A stretch of 41,242 bases of DNA from Planctomycetota bacterium. Lineage in GTDB: Bacteria; Planctomycetota; Phycisphaerae; Phycisphaerales; SM1A02. Made by a program: the position numbers and the translations under genes. Shown piece by piece: positions 26,131 to 35,039 of this stretch; position 1 is the stretch's first letter, and each line of letters begins with the position of its first letter. The stretch covers positions 1 to 41,242 of the forward strand of contig JAGWXC010000002.1 in the NCBI GenBank assembly GCA_018970045.1, in the 5' to 3' direction. The notes under the pieces are model-generated. The model did no database searches. It was not told the DNA's origin and saw only the letters and a program-made list of their open reading frames with translations.

Positions 26131-27734
26131 GTTCGGGCGAACTCACGCTGCGCGTCCTCTCCGGACTTCCCTTGGGGACGGCACCGCTGGTCGTGGATCC
26201 CCAGTCGGGCGCTGTGCTCGGCCGGGGAAGCGACTGCTCGCTGGTCATCGATCACCCGGCAGTCAGTCGCCGCCACGCCCGCATCGAAGCCGTGGCTGGC
26301 ACGTGGACCGTGCGTGACCTGAGCAGCCGCCATGGCACCAAGGTCGACGGTGCGGCCCTCGCGCCGAACGAGCCTGTCCAGTTGCGCCCCGGATCGCGCA
26401 TCGACCTGGGACCGGTGGCATTGCGCGTCGAGCGGGGCGGTCCATCCTCGGCCGCATCGATCAGTTCCACGCTGCTCGATGGCGCCGGCCAGGCACGCGC
26501 GCGCGTCGTGCAGGGTGGCGGCGCAATGGCAGCGCGCCGGCTCGATGCGCTGATTGCGATCGTCGGAACGCTGCAGCGAGCAGGCACCGAGGACGCCGTC
26601 GTGGCGGCCGTGCTTCCTGAGCTCGTGAAGGCCACGGGCTTCGCGCGCTGCGTCTTCGTGCGTGGCATCGATGCATCGGGCTCCGCCGATGTCCGCGCGG
26701 CCTGCCCCGAGGGCTCTGCATCGAGGCCGCTCAGCCGCACGCTGCTCAACGCCGCCGCTGGCGGGCAGACCGTGGAACTTGCCGAGCAACCGGATCTTGC
26801 CGGTGCGGTGAGCCTCATCATGGCCGAGGTCGTGGGAGCCGTCTGCGCGCCGGTCGTCATCGACGGCGTGGCGGAGTCGTTCCTGTACCTCGATGCATCG
26901 GGAGAGCAGACCCCGGCATCCGACGCCGGACCGTTCTGCCGTGCCATCGCCGAGATCGTCTCGATGTGCGTCTCCAACATCAGGCGCGAAGCGGCCGAGG
27001 CGGAGCGCCGTGCGCTGGTGGAAGACCTCGGTGCAGCGCGCAGCGCACAGGAACGCCTGATGCCGGCGGTCGAGGGCGAGGTCGGCGGATTCCGCTATCG
27101 GCTCGCCAGCGTGCCCGGCCGATTCGTCGCGGGTGACATCGTCGGGCTGCACGGTTCCGATGAACGCCTCACGGCCTACCTCGGCGACGTCAGCGGCAAA
27201 GGTGCCGGCGCGGCCATGCTCATGAGTGCCATCCAGGCGCACATCGCCGCTCAACTTTCGTGCGGCCGCGCCCTGCAGGAATCGGTGAACGGACTCGGCG
27301 ACTTCGTCTGCGAGCACGCCGGTGCAGGTCGATTCGCCACCATGTTCTTCGCGTGCTTCGACGCGTCTTCGGGGAAGGCGACGGTCATCGATGCAGGGCA
27401 TGGGTATGCGGTCCTGGTCGATCCCGTCGAGGGCCCCAAGGCCATGACCTGCGATGGCGGGCCGCCGATTGGTGCCGTTTCGGGCTGGGCCTACGACCGC
27501 AGCGACGTGGCCTGGTCCATCGGCGCGCGATTGGTCATCTTTTCCGATGGGGTCGCCGAGCAGCTCGATGCGGATGGCCAGCAGCTGGGCATGGATCGCA
27601 TCGTCGACGTGCTGTCGCGCAGCGAGACCGTGGAGGGCGACGTGTCGGGGATCCTGGCCACGCTCGAGGCCCACGCCGGAGGCACGCAGTACGCCGACGA
27701 TGTGACGGTGCTCAGCATCGAGCGCATGCACTGA
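26127..27734 (+). CDS. FHA + GAF-like + PP2C/SpoIIE-type serine phosphatase, 535 aa
   Basis: GRGSDCSLVIDHPAVSRRHARIEAVAGTWTVRDLSSRHGTKVDG (FHA); AGDIVGLHGSDERLTAYLGDVSGKGAGAAMLMSAIQAHI...LVIFSDGVAEQLDADGQQLG (SpoIIE). Confidence 0.94.
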   Translation: MSSGELTLRVLSGLPLGTAPLVVDPQSGAVLGRGSDCSLVIDHPAVSRRHARIEAVAGTWTVRDLSSRHGTKVDGAALAPNEPVQLRPGSRIDLGPVALRVERGGPSSAASISSTLLDGAGQARARVVQGGGAMAARRLDALIAIVGTLQRAGTEDAVVAAVLPELVKATGFARCVFVRGIDASGSADVRAACPEGSASRPLSRTLLNAAAGGQTVELAEQPDLAGAVSLIMAEVVGAVCAPVVIDGVAESFLYLDASGEQTPASDAGPFCRAIAEIVSMCVSNIRREAAEAERRALVEDLGAARSAQERLMPAVEGEVGGFRYRLASVPGRFVAGDIVGLHGSDERLTAYLGDVSGKGAGAAMLMSAIQAHIAAQLSCGRALQESVNGLGDFVCEHAGAGRFATMFFACFDASSGKATVIDAGHGYAVLVDPVEGPKAMTCDGGPPIGAVSGWAYDRSDVAWSIGARLVIFSDGVAEQLDADGQQLGMDRIVDVLSRSETVEGDVSGILATLEAHAGGTQYADDVTVLSIERMH

Positions 27735-27818
27735 AGCGGCCGCAGCCGGCGACACGCAAGTCGCGCGCACCGCGCGGTCCGACGCCTGCGCGCCGCCGCG
27801 GCCGAACCGCATCAGCCT

Positions 27819-28871
27819 TCAGTTGCCGTGCGACCAGTTCGGCGTCGTCGCGCCGTTGGCCCAGCGTCGCATGTCCATGAGGTCGCGCAGGTTGACCAGG
27901 CCGGTGCTGCCGTCGGCGTTGGAGATCGTGGCGTTGGCTCCGTAGCGCAGGAGCGGCGCGGCTTCCTGCACGAGGATCTCCAGACCTCCGGCCTGCATCG
28001 GCGCAGGTGCGGGAGCGGGGGCGGGCGAAGGAGCGAGCACGGCCGACAGAGCGTCGTGCTCGCCGAACAGCGCAAGGTCAACCCCTTGCAGGTTGCCGCC
28101 GCCCATGCGCCAGATCTCGGTGGCACCGAGTCGCGGCGGCACCGACCACGCCGCACCCGGATAGGTGTCGCTGTCCTCGATGTACAGGCCCGCAGGTCGC
28201 AGCGCGGAACTCGAGAAGACGATCATCTCGCTGCTGCGCGCGATCTGGCCGATCGATCGCGCGACGATCTTGCCCCGAACGTTGGCTCCGTTGTCCTGGT
28301 AGATCGAATCGCGGAAGCGGTAGGCCGGGATGCCGATGGCCGGATCCACGTTCCACCAGCCGCCAAGGTAGTAGGCGTTGTAGCCAAAGCCAGGCTGCAG
28401 GGCGAGGCCGGCGCCATTGACGCCGGTGATCGCGGAGAACGCCGCCGGCAGCGTGGGCTCGTACTCCATGTCGGAGTAGTAGAGCGACTCATCGAGGTTC
28501 GTTTCCGCGGTGTCGCGGTAGCCGAGGAAGGGGTCGTACTCGTAGCCCAGGAACGCGGCCAGGCGCCAACCGTAGGTCTGGGCGAGTTCGGGCGCGAGCT
28601 GCTGGCCGTTCTGGTTCTGGTACTTGACCTTCCACGCGGTCTGCACGGCGGGGCTCAGGTAGCCGGGAAGGCACTGGTCGCCGTTGTTGTTGCCGTACTG
28701 CTGCCACGCCACGATGAGCTGTCGGGCACGAGACTGGTCCTTGGATGCCTTGCCCGTCTCGATGGCCTTCTGGATGCCCACCGTGAGCAGGCTGATCAGG
28801 ACCCCGATGATCGAGATGACGACGAGGATCTCGACGAGCGTAAAGGCGCGACCGTTCGTGCGGCGGTTCAT
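27819..28871 (-). CDS. Prepilin-type N-terminal cleavage/methylation protein (pseudopilin-like), 350 aa
   Basis: MNRRTNGRAFTLVEILVVISIIGVLISLLTVGIQKAIE: class III signal (FTLVE). Confidence 0.92.
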   Translation of the reverse strand: MNRRTNGRAFTLVEILVVISIIGVLISLLTVGIQKAIETGKASKDQSRARQLIVAWQQYGNNNGDQCLPGYLSPAVQTAWKVKYQNQNGQQLAPELAQTYGWRLAAFLGYEYDPFLGYRDTAETNLDESLYYSDMEYEPTLPAAFSAITGVNGAGLALQPGFGYNAYYLGGWWNVDPAIGIPAYRFRDSIYQDNGANVRGKIVARSIGQIARSSEMIVFSSSALRPAGLYIEDSDTYPGAAWSVPPRLGATEIWRMGGGNLQGVDLALFGEHDALSAVLAPSPAPAPAPAPMQAGGLEILVQEAAPLLRYGANATISNADGSTGLVNLRDLMDMRRWANGATTPNWSHGN

Positions 28872-28877
28872 GCCCGC

Positions 28878-28883
28878 AGCCTA
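28878..28883 (-). promoter_or_regulatory. TAnnnT box (TAGGCT), 6 nt before pilin-like ATG
   Basis: ACGTAGGCT-gcgggc-ATG. Confidence 0.6.
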
Positions 28884-29009
28884 CGTCAAACCCGTGGCGT
28901 CGCGACGACAGAAGTCGTGAGCATGCTCAGGCCTCGTTCGGCTGGGGACCGCGTGCCGCGCCGGCGGCGGGGCATCGACCTGGTCCGCCGAGCGCTCAAG
29001 GCGCGATGG

Positions 29010-30266
29010 TCACCCCGTCTGCCCGACGGAGACCTGCGCGACCTGGCCTGCAGCGATCTTGGCGGCACCGCTGCCGAGCTCGCCGATCGGATCGGGCGGC
29101 TTGATCTCGACCAGCTTCTCGCCGAGCCGCGCCTGGCCCGCACGGACCTTGGCTTCGAAAGCCTTGCATTCCTGCAGGAGGCGGGGAAGGATCTCCTCCT
29201 CGGTCACGTTGGCGACCTTCTGGCCCTGCACGTAGATGATCCCTCGGCGGTCGCCGGCGAACACCGCGACATCGGCGCCCTCGGCCTCGCCGGGACCATT
29301 CACGATGCAGCCCATCACGGCGACCTTCACGGGCAGCTCGAGCTCAGGCATGAGGACCTTCTCGACTTCCTTCACCAGCGTGAAGAGGTCGACCTGGATG
29401 CGCCCGCAGGTCGGGCAGGCAATCAGCTCGACGCCCTTGCGCTCGCGCATCCCGAGGCAGCAGAGCATCTCGATCGCGTCCTTGACCTCGTCGATGTGGT
29501 CGCTCGCGTACGAGATGCGCACGGTGTCGCCGATCCCGTTGGCCAGCAGCGTGCTGAGCGCCGAGATGGAGCGGATGCAGCCTGAGTCGCGCGTGCCGGC
29601 ATGGGTGACGCCGAGGTGCAAGGGATAGTCGAATCGCTTGGAGATCTCGGTGTAGATGTCGATCACGAGTGCCGCATCCATGCTCTTGGCGCTGATGCAG
29701 ACATCGTGGAAGTCACGCTCGGCGAAGATGTCGAGGTACTCCTCGAGCTTGGCGATCATGAGCGCGAGCAGGTGGCCCGACTTGTGGCCGGCGAAGAACT
29801 TGCCCAGTTCCTCGGCGCGGCGCGCCTTGTCCCGGCGCTCGATGATCGAGCCCTCGTTGACGCCGATGCGGATCGGGATGCCGCGTTCCTTGCAGGCGTC
29901 GATCACCTTGTTGACCTGGTCGCGGTCGCTGATGTTGCCCGGGTTGAGGCGGATCTTGTGGACCCCGGCCTCGACGGCCTCGAGCGCGCGCTGGTAGTGG
30001 AAGTGCACGTCGGCCACGACCGGCACCTTGACCTGGCGCATGACTTCCTTCAGCGCCTCGGTGTCCTTGCGCTCGGGCACCGCCACGCGCACGATGTCGG
30101 CGCCGGCCTTGGCGTAGCGGTTGATCTCGGCCACGCAGGCATCGATGTCATGCGTGTAGCCGGCGTTCATGGTCTGCACGACGACGGGAGCGCCGCCACC
30201 GATGCGCACGCGGCCGACGCGATCGTCACCGACGATGACCTGACGGGTGATCTTGCGGGGAGTCAT
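29010..30266 (-). CDS. ispG: 4-hydroxy-3-methylbut-2-en-1-yl diphosphate synthase
   Basis: VVVQTMNAGYTHDIDACVAEINRYAKAGADIVRVAVP; VPVVADVHFHYQRALEAVEAGVHKIRLNPGNI; ELIACPTCGRIQVDL; VAVMGCIVNGPGEA. Confidence 0.96.
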   Translation of the reverse strand: MTPRKITRQVIVGDDRVGRVRIGGGAPVVVQTMNAGYTHDIDACVAEINRYAKAGADIVRVAVPERKDTEALKEVMRQVKVPVVADVHFHYQRALEAVEAGVHKIRLNPGNISDRDQVNKVIDACKERGIPIRIGVNEGSIIERRDKARRAEELGKFFAGHKSGHLLALMIAKLEEYLDIFAERDFHDVCISAKSMDAALVIDIYTEISKRFDYPLHLGVTHAGTRDSGCIRSISALSTLLANGIGDTVRISYASDHIDEVKDAIEMLCCLGMRERKGVELIACPTCGRIQVDLFTLVKEVEKVLMPELELPVKVAVMGCIVNGPGEAEGADVAVFAGDRRGIIYVQGQKVANVTEEEILPRLLQECKAFEAKVRAGQARLGEKLVEIKPPDPIGELGSGAAKIAAGQVAQVSVGQTG

Positions 30267-30275
30267 GGGCCGGGG

Positions 30276-30281
30276 AGTGTA
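30276..30281 (-). promoter_or_regulatory. TAnnnT box (TACACT), 9 nt before ispG ATG
   Basis: GGCTACACT-ccccggccc-ATG. Confidence 0.55.
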
Positions 30282-30312
30282 GCCCCGAGCCACGTCCCGG
30301 TTCCATAACCGC

Positions 30313-30318
30313 TATCTT
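30313..30318 (+). promoter_or_regulatory. TAnnnT box (TATCTT), 21 nt before ATG 30340, with SD
   Basis: CGCTATCTT-cgcacgctcAGGAGaaccagc-ATG. Confidence 0.6.
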
Positions 30319-30339
30319 CGCACGCTCAGGAGAACCAGC

Positions 30340-31686
30340 ATGACCACCCCAGGAAACGGCTCAGCCAACGGACGGCTCTCGATCATGATGTTTCTGCAGT
30401 ACGCCATCTGGGGCGCCTGGCTGCCCTTGCTGTGGCCGTACCTCTCGAACCACCTGAAGTTCTCCGGCGCCGACATCGGCAACGCCTTCGCCCTGGGCGC
30501 GCTCGGCGCGATCTTCGCGCCCTGGATCGCCGGCCAGGTGGCTGACCGCTACTTCAACACCGAGCGCTTCCTCGGGCTGGCCCACATCGCCGGTGGCGTG
30601 CTGGTCTGGATGCTGGCGTCGATCCAGACCGTCGACCAGTTCCTCTGGTTCAGCTTCTTCTACAGCATCGTCTACTCGCCCACGCTGCCGCTCACGAACT
30701 CGCTCGCCCTCAGCCACTGCGACCGCGACCGTGACTTCGGCAAGGTCCGTCTCTGGGGCACGGTCGGCTGGATCGTCGTCGGCATCGCCATCGGACAGTG
30801 GCTGCTGCGGACCCACACCCCGTCAGCCGAGGCGCTCGCGGGCCTCGATGCCGCCGCCGCCAAGGCGAAGACCGATGCCGCGCACTTCGCCGGCATGGCC
30901 GACGCGTTCAAACTCTCGGGCTTCCTCGGTGTGGTGATGGGCGTCTACTGCTTGCTCGTCCTGCCCAGCACGCCACCTCAGCCTGGCCGCCAGAAGAGCG
31001 CCATCCGCGAAGCCATCCAGCAGGTCCGCCTGGCGCCGCTGGTCACGCTGTTCATGCTCGCGGTTCCCGTGAGCTGCATCCACCAGTTCTACTTCGTCCA
31101 CACGAGCGGTTTCGTGGGCGGCCTGCAGGGCGACACCGAGGATGGCTTCAGCAAGATCGTCAACTCGATCTTCGGCGTCGGTGGTGGCGGCCTCATGACC
31201 ATCGGCCAGATGAGCGAGATCGCCGTGCTCGCCTTCATCCCCACGCTCGCGGCGACCTACAGCCGCAAGACGCTGCTCGCGATCGGCCTCGGCGCCTACG
31301 CCGCCCGCATGTTCCTCTTCGCCTACGGCCCCGGCATGGCCGCGGGCGCCGGTATGAGCCCGCTGGCGTTTGTCATCCCCGGGATCGCGCTGCATGGACT
31401 GTGCTTCGGCTGCTTCATCTTCGTCGCCTTCATGATCGTCGATGAAGAGACCAGCGGCGACGTGCGCGCGAGCGCGCAAAGCTTGTTCAACCTTGTCATC
31501 ATCGGGATCGGGATCATCGTCGGCAGCAAGATCGCGAGCGCCGTATCCGACATCACCAAGGTCGACGGCGTGCAGGACTTCAAGGCCATGTTCAGCGTGC
31601 CGATGTGGGGCGCGCTCTTCTGCCTCGTCATGCTGTTGATGTTCTACCTGCCCAAGAGCCCGCGGCAGGCGACCGCCGCGAACTGA
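30340..31686 (+). CDS. MFS nucleoside permease-like transporter (NupG/Nuc_H_symport type)
   Basis: MMFLQYAIWGAWLPLLWPYLSNHLKFSGADIGNAFALGALGAIFAPWIAGQVADRYF; FGKVRLWGTVGWIVVGIAIGQWLL; 12-TM pattern. Confidence 0.88.
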   Translation: MTTPGNGSANGRLSIMMFLQYAIWGAWLPLLWPYLSNHLKFSGADIGNAFALGALGAIFAPWIAGQVADRYFNTERFLGLAHIAGGVLVWMLASIQTVDQFLWFSFFYSIVYSPTLPLTNSLALSHCDRDRDFGKVRLWGTVGWIVVGIAIGQWLLRTHTPSAEALAGLDAAAAKAKTDAAHFAGMADAFKLSGFLGVVMGVYCLLVLPSTPPQPGRQKSAIREAIQQVRLAPLVTLFMLAVPVSCIHQFYFVHTSGFVGGLQGDTEDGFSKIVNSIFGVGGGGLMTIGQMSEIAVLAFIPTLAATYSRKTLLAIGLGAYAARMFLFAYGPGMAAGAGMSPLAFVIPGIALHGLCFGCFIFVAFMIVDEETSGDVRASAQSLFNLVIIGIGIIVGSKIASAVSDITKVDGVQDFKAMFSVPMWGALFCLVMLLMFYLPKSPRQATAAN

Positions 31687-31937
31687 CGGCGCAAGGTGCG
31701 AGCGACGAATCCACGCGCATCCGTCGCGTGATCGTGCGCTCGTCCTCCCGCGACCTCGGGTTCCGGCCGCGCGGACGCGCGCGCTGCACCCGGCTCCGCG
31801 CGCGCTCCTCCTGCGTCGCTCGGCGGGGCTGGCACCCGCCTCCGATGATCGCGCACCGTGCCGCCATCGCGACTCCGCAGGCCGCGCAGCTCGGAACCGC
31901 TCGGTCGCTCCGGACGAGCGGGGGTTGCGCCTGCCCT

Positions 31938-32116
31938 GCGGCCGTCGCGGAAAGGGGGCGCGGCATGCCTCGCCGAGCGAGTTCCGCAGCCTGCGAGGAA
32001 AGCTGGCGCGCAGTGCCAGTCAGTGACCACAGGTTGACATCCGCGCCAGTTTCTGAGCAGGCGAGGACTGTCTGAGCGAACGAGGCATGCCGGCGCCCCA
32101 AAGGAGCGACGGCCGC
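31938..32116. repeat. Imperfect 179-bp inverted repeat in the long convergent intergenic gap
   Basis: Paired arms: GCGGCCGTCGC 31938-31948 / 32106-32116; CGGCATGCCTCG 31961-31972 / 32081-32092; CTGGCGCG 32003-32010 / 32042-32049, in nested order. Confidence 0.75.
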
Positions 32117-32157
32117 GAAGAAAACGGCAAGCACGCAGAGCGTCGAACCGCCCGCGC

Positions 32158-34926
32158 TCAGCCGGTCCAGGCCGGGAGCGTGGCCACGCCGCCTTCCATC
32201 GCGAGCGCCGACAGCGGCGTGCCCTCGGGCACCGGCGTCAGGCCATCGCGACGGGTGAGCGAGAGCTTGGTCTGCCCGCGCATGTGCTCCTCGAGCGCGA
32301 TCTCGAGTGCCTTGCGCCGGTCGTCCGGCAACTTGGCGAAGGCTTCGCGCCCGCGGCACTTGGGGAAGCCTCGGCAACCAAGCCACGGGCCCCGCTTGCC
32401 ATCGCGCAGGTTCATCACGTCGCCGCACTTGGGGCAGGGGATGTCCGTCACGACCGGCGGGGGCGAGGGGAACTTGAGCCCGCCCTTGCGGTCGAGATTC
32501 AGGATGAACGGCGGTGGCTCAGTCGGCAGCTCGGCTGCCTTCTTGCCCTTGGGCTTCACGGGGCGCGGCTTGTCCTCGACAAGGAACTCGCCGAAGCGGC
32601 CCGTGCGTTTGACCATCGGCACGCCTGCAGGCGAGAGCAGGTCGAGCTGCTCGGCCATGAGCGGTTCGCCGCGGCGATTGCAAGGCGATGCGAAGGAGCA
32701 CGCCGGGACCATCTTGGGTGGTTTCGGCTTGGCCTTGGAGGAAGCCTTCTTCGCGGGCTTGGCGGCGGCGGCCGGATCGGGGACCTTCTCGTTGTAGCCG
32801 CTGCACGACAGGAACTTTCCCGTTCGACCGAGTCGGTACTCGAGCCGACGCCCGCACTGCGGGCAGGCGTGCGGCGATGGCTCCGACGAAGCCTTGACGT
32901 GGTCGGCCTGCGCAGCGGTGCCCAGCAGCGGCTTGAGCGCATCGTGGAATCGGTGGAGCAGGTCCGTCCAGCGTTCCTTGCCCTGCGCGACCTCGTCGAG
33001 TTCGCGCTCGATGCCGCGGGTGTAGCCGAGTTCGATGAACTGGCTCTTGAAGCCGGCCTTCAGGAACTCGGTCACGGCCTCGCCGAGCGCGGTGGCGTAG
33101 AAGCGGCGATCCTGCTGCTCGACGTAGCCACGATCCTCGATGGTGTTGATCGTGCTGGCGTAGGTCGAAGGCCGGCCGATGCCCTCTTCCTCGAGTTTCT
33201 TGACGAGCGTGGCTTCGGAATAGCGCGGCGGGGGAGCTTGGAAGCGCTGGCGCGGCTCGATGTCGAAGGGCGCGAGCATCGCACCCTTCTCGAAGGCTGG
33301 CAGGACCTGGTCGCCATCGTCCTTGGGCAGGCCGCTGATCTTGTAGAAGCCGTCGAAGCGCAGGACCCGGCCGTTGGCCTTGAAGACCGCACCAGTGTCG
33401 CGATCCGATCGGCGCATGCGCACAGCGGTCGAATCCCATTCGGCATCAGTCGATTGGCACGCGACGAAGCACGACCAGATCAGCCGGTACAGCTTGAGCT
33501 GCTCGTCCGTGAGCGCACTGGCGATGCGGTCCGGCTCGCGGAACGCGTCGGTGGGACGGATCGCCTCGTGGGCTTCCTGCGCGGCCTCGTTGCTGCTCGC
33601 GTAGAAGCGGGGCTTCTCGGGAACGTACCGGTCGCCAACGCGATCCTTCAGGTACCGACGCGCCATGTCGACGGCCTCGCGCGACAGGTTGGTCGAGTCC
33701 GTTCGCATGTAGGTGATCAGGCCGACGCGGCCTTCGCCCGGAAGATCGATGCCTTCGTAGAGCTGCTGGGCGATCCGCATGGTGCGATCGGTCGACATGC
33801 CCAGCCGGCTGCTGGCGGCTTGCTGGAGCGTGCTCGTGATGAACGGCGGGTACGGCTTGGAGCGCGTGCGGGTGACGTCGATGGACTCGACGCGGTAGCG
33901 CGCCGCCGGATCGGGTCGGCCCACGATGCGCACGAGCTTCTGGCCGCGCCCCTTGGCGGCACCATCGCTTGCGCGGTCGGTGCGCAGGTCGATCAGACCA
34001 GCAGCCTCGGCAGCCGACTGGGCATCTGGTGCCAGATCGACCTCGCTCGTGTTCGGGGCTTCGATGCGCAGCGGCTTGCCGCCCACCTCGACGAGTTCGC
34101 ACGAGAGCGCGGTGTGCTCGGCCAGCCACGCCATGCGCTCGCGCACGAGTGGCGGACGGCCGCGCTCATCGCGGCGCGCGAGGAACGTGGACCATTCGCC
34201 GTGGAGGCCAACCGCCGCATCAACCTGGAAGGTCATGCAGGCGGAAAGCTCCCATGACTCGCTCGGTGTGAACGCACGAATCTCCTGCTCGCGCTCGACC
34301 ACGATCCGGGTGGCCACGCTCTGCACGCGGCCTGCGCTCAGGCCGCCGGCGACCTTCTTCCACAGGATTGGGGAGACCTGGTAGCCCACGATGCGATCGA
34401 CGATGCGGCGAGCCTGCTGCGCATCGACGCGGTCCATGTTGATGGCGCGCGGCGACTGGAACGCGCGCTGCACCTCGCTCTTGGTGATCGCGTCGAACGT
34501 CACGCGCTTGGCCTGGGCCGGCTCCACGCCGAGCACCTGGGTGAGGTGCCAGGCGATCGCTTCGCCCTCGCGGTCCAAGTCGGTGGCGAACCAGACCTCG
34601 TTGGCGCTCTTGGCCAGCCGACGCAGCTCCGACACGGTGCGCGTCTTGTCGTCGTCGATTTCGTAGGTCGGGGCGAAGTCGTGATCGAGATCAACCCCCG
34701 GGACCGGCTGCTTCTCGCCCTTGGGGGACTTGCTCGGCAGGTCGCGAATGTGGCCGATGGAGGCCTTCACCACGAAGCCGGGACCGAGGTACTTCTCGAT
34801 GGTCTTGGCCTTGGCGGGGCTCTCGACGATCACCAGCTGGTACGCGCCCTTGGGGGTCGGCGTGGGCTCGGCATCCCGGCGGCGGGAACCGGATCGCTTC
34901 GATGAGGAGGTGCGTGCTTTGGCCAT
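32158..34926 (-). CDS. topA: DNA topoisomerase I (type IA), 922 aa
   Basis: YQLVIVESPAKAKTIEKYLG; VWFATDLDREGEAIAWHL; GLITYMRTDSTNLS; C-terminal zinc-ribbon cysteines CPQCGRRLEY, CPKCGDVM. Confidence 0.97.
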   Translation of the reverse strand: MAKARTSSSKRSGSRRRDAEPTPTPKGAYQLVIVESPAKAKTIEKYLGPGFVVKASIGHIRDLPSKSPKGEKQPVPGVDLDHDFAPTYEIDDDKTRTVSELRRLAKSANEVWFATDLDREGEAIAWHLTQVLGVEPAQAKRVTFDAITKSEVQRAFQSPRAINMDRVDAQQARRIVDRIVGYQVSPILWKKVAGGLSAGRVQSVATRIVVEREQEIRAFTPSESWELSACMTFQVDAAVGLHGEWSTFLARRDERGRPPLVRERMAWLAEHTALSCELVEVGGKPLRIEAPNTSEVDLAPDAQSAAEAAGLIDLRTDRASDGAAKGRGQKLVRIVGRPDPAARYRVESIDVTRTRSKPYPPFITSTLQQAASSRLGMSTDRTMRIAQQLYEGIDLPGEGRVGLITYMRTDSTNLSREAVDMARRYLKDRVGDRYVPEKPRFYASSNEAAQEAHEAIRPTDAFREPDRIASALTDEQLKLYRLIWSCFVACQSTDAEWDSTAVRMRRSDRDTGAVFKANGRVLRFDGFYKISGLPKDDGDQVLPAFEKGAMLAPFDIEPRQRFQAPPPRYSEATLVKKLEEEGIGRPSTYASTINTIEDRGYVEQQDRRFYATALGEAVTEFLKAGFKSQFIELGYTRGIERELDEVAQGKERWTDLLHRFHDALKPLLGTAAQADHVKASSEPSPHACPQCGRRLEYRLGRTGKFLSCSGYNEKVPDPAAAAKPAKKASSKAKPKPPKMVPACSFASPCNRRGEPLMAEQLDLLSPAGVPMVKRTGRFGEFLVEDKPRPVKPKGKKAAELPTEPPPFILNLDRKGGLKFPSPPPVVTDIPCPKCGDVMNLRDGKRGPWLGCRGFPKCRGREAFAKLPDDRRKALEIALEEHMRGQTKLSLTRRDGLTPVPEGTPLSALAMEGGVATLPAWTG

Positions 34927-35039
34927 CGTCGGGGGCGGAGTGATACGGAGAAAGTGAAGGCGGTGTCAACGACCCACGGGCCCGGGAGTGACCGTGATGC
35001 ATGGGGCGTCGGCGTTTTTCGCCGCGTTTCTCCAGCGTT

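Noticed and set aside
25923-27812. 629-aa minus-strand ORF antisense to the FHA/SpoIIE phosphatase
   Set aside because: Antisense shadow; no domain or promoter support.
27735-27818. GC-rich imperfect palindrome (gcggccgc...gcggccg) between the phosphatase and pilin-like genes
   Set aside because: Arms are short and far apart; expected by chance in such GC-rich DNA.
31985-32066. Possible RNase P RNA core (gcgaggaaagct...)
   Set aside because: The resemblance is limited to GAGGAAAG; I could not find the other universal conserved regions in the expected arrangement, so it is not supportable as rnpB.
32284-34257. 657-aa plus-strand ORF antisense to topA
   Set aside because: Antisense shadow; topA motifs are clear on the minus strand.
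34939-34945. TATCACT as the topA -10
   Set aside because: Not an exact TAnnnT hexamer and its spacing (12-13 nt) matches neither class; left out of the promoter list.
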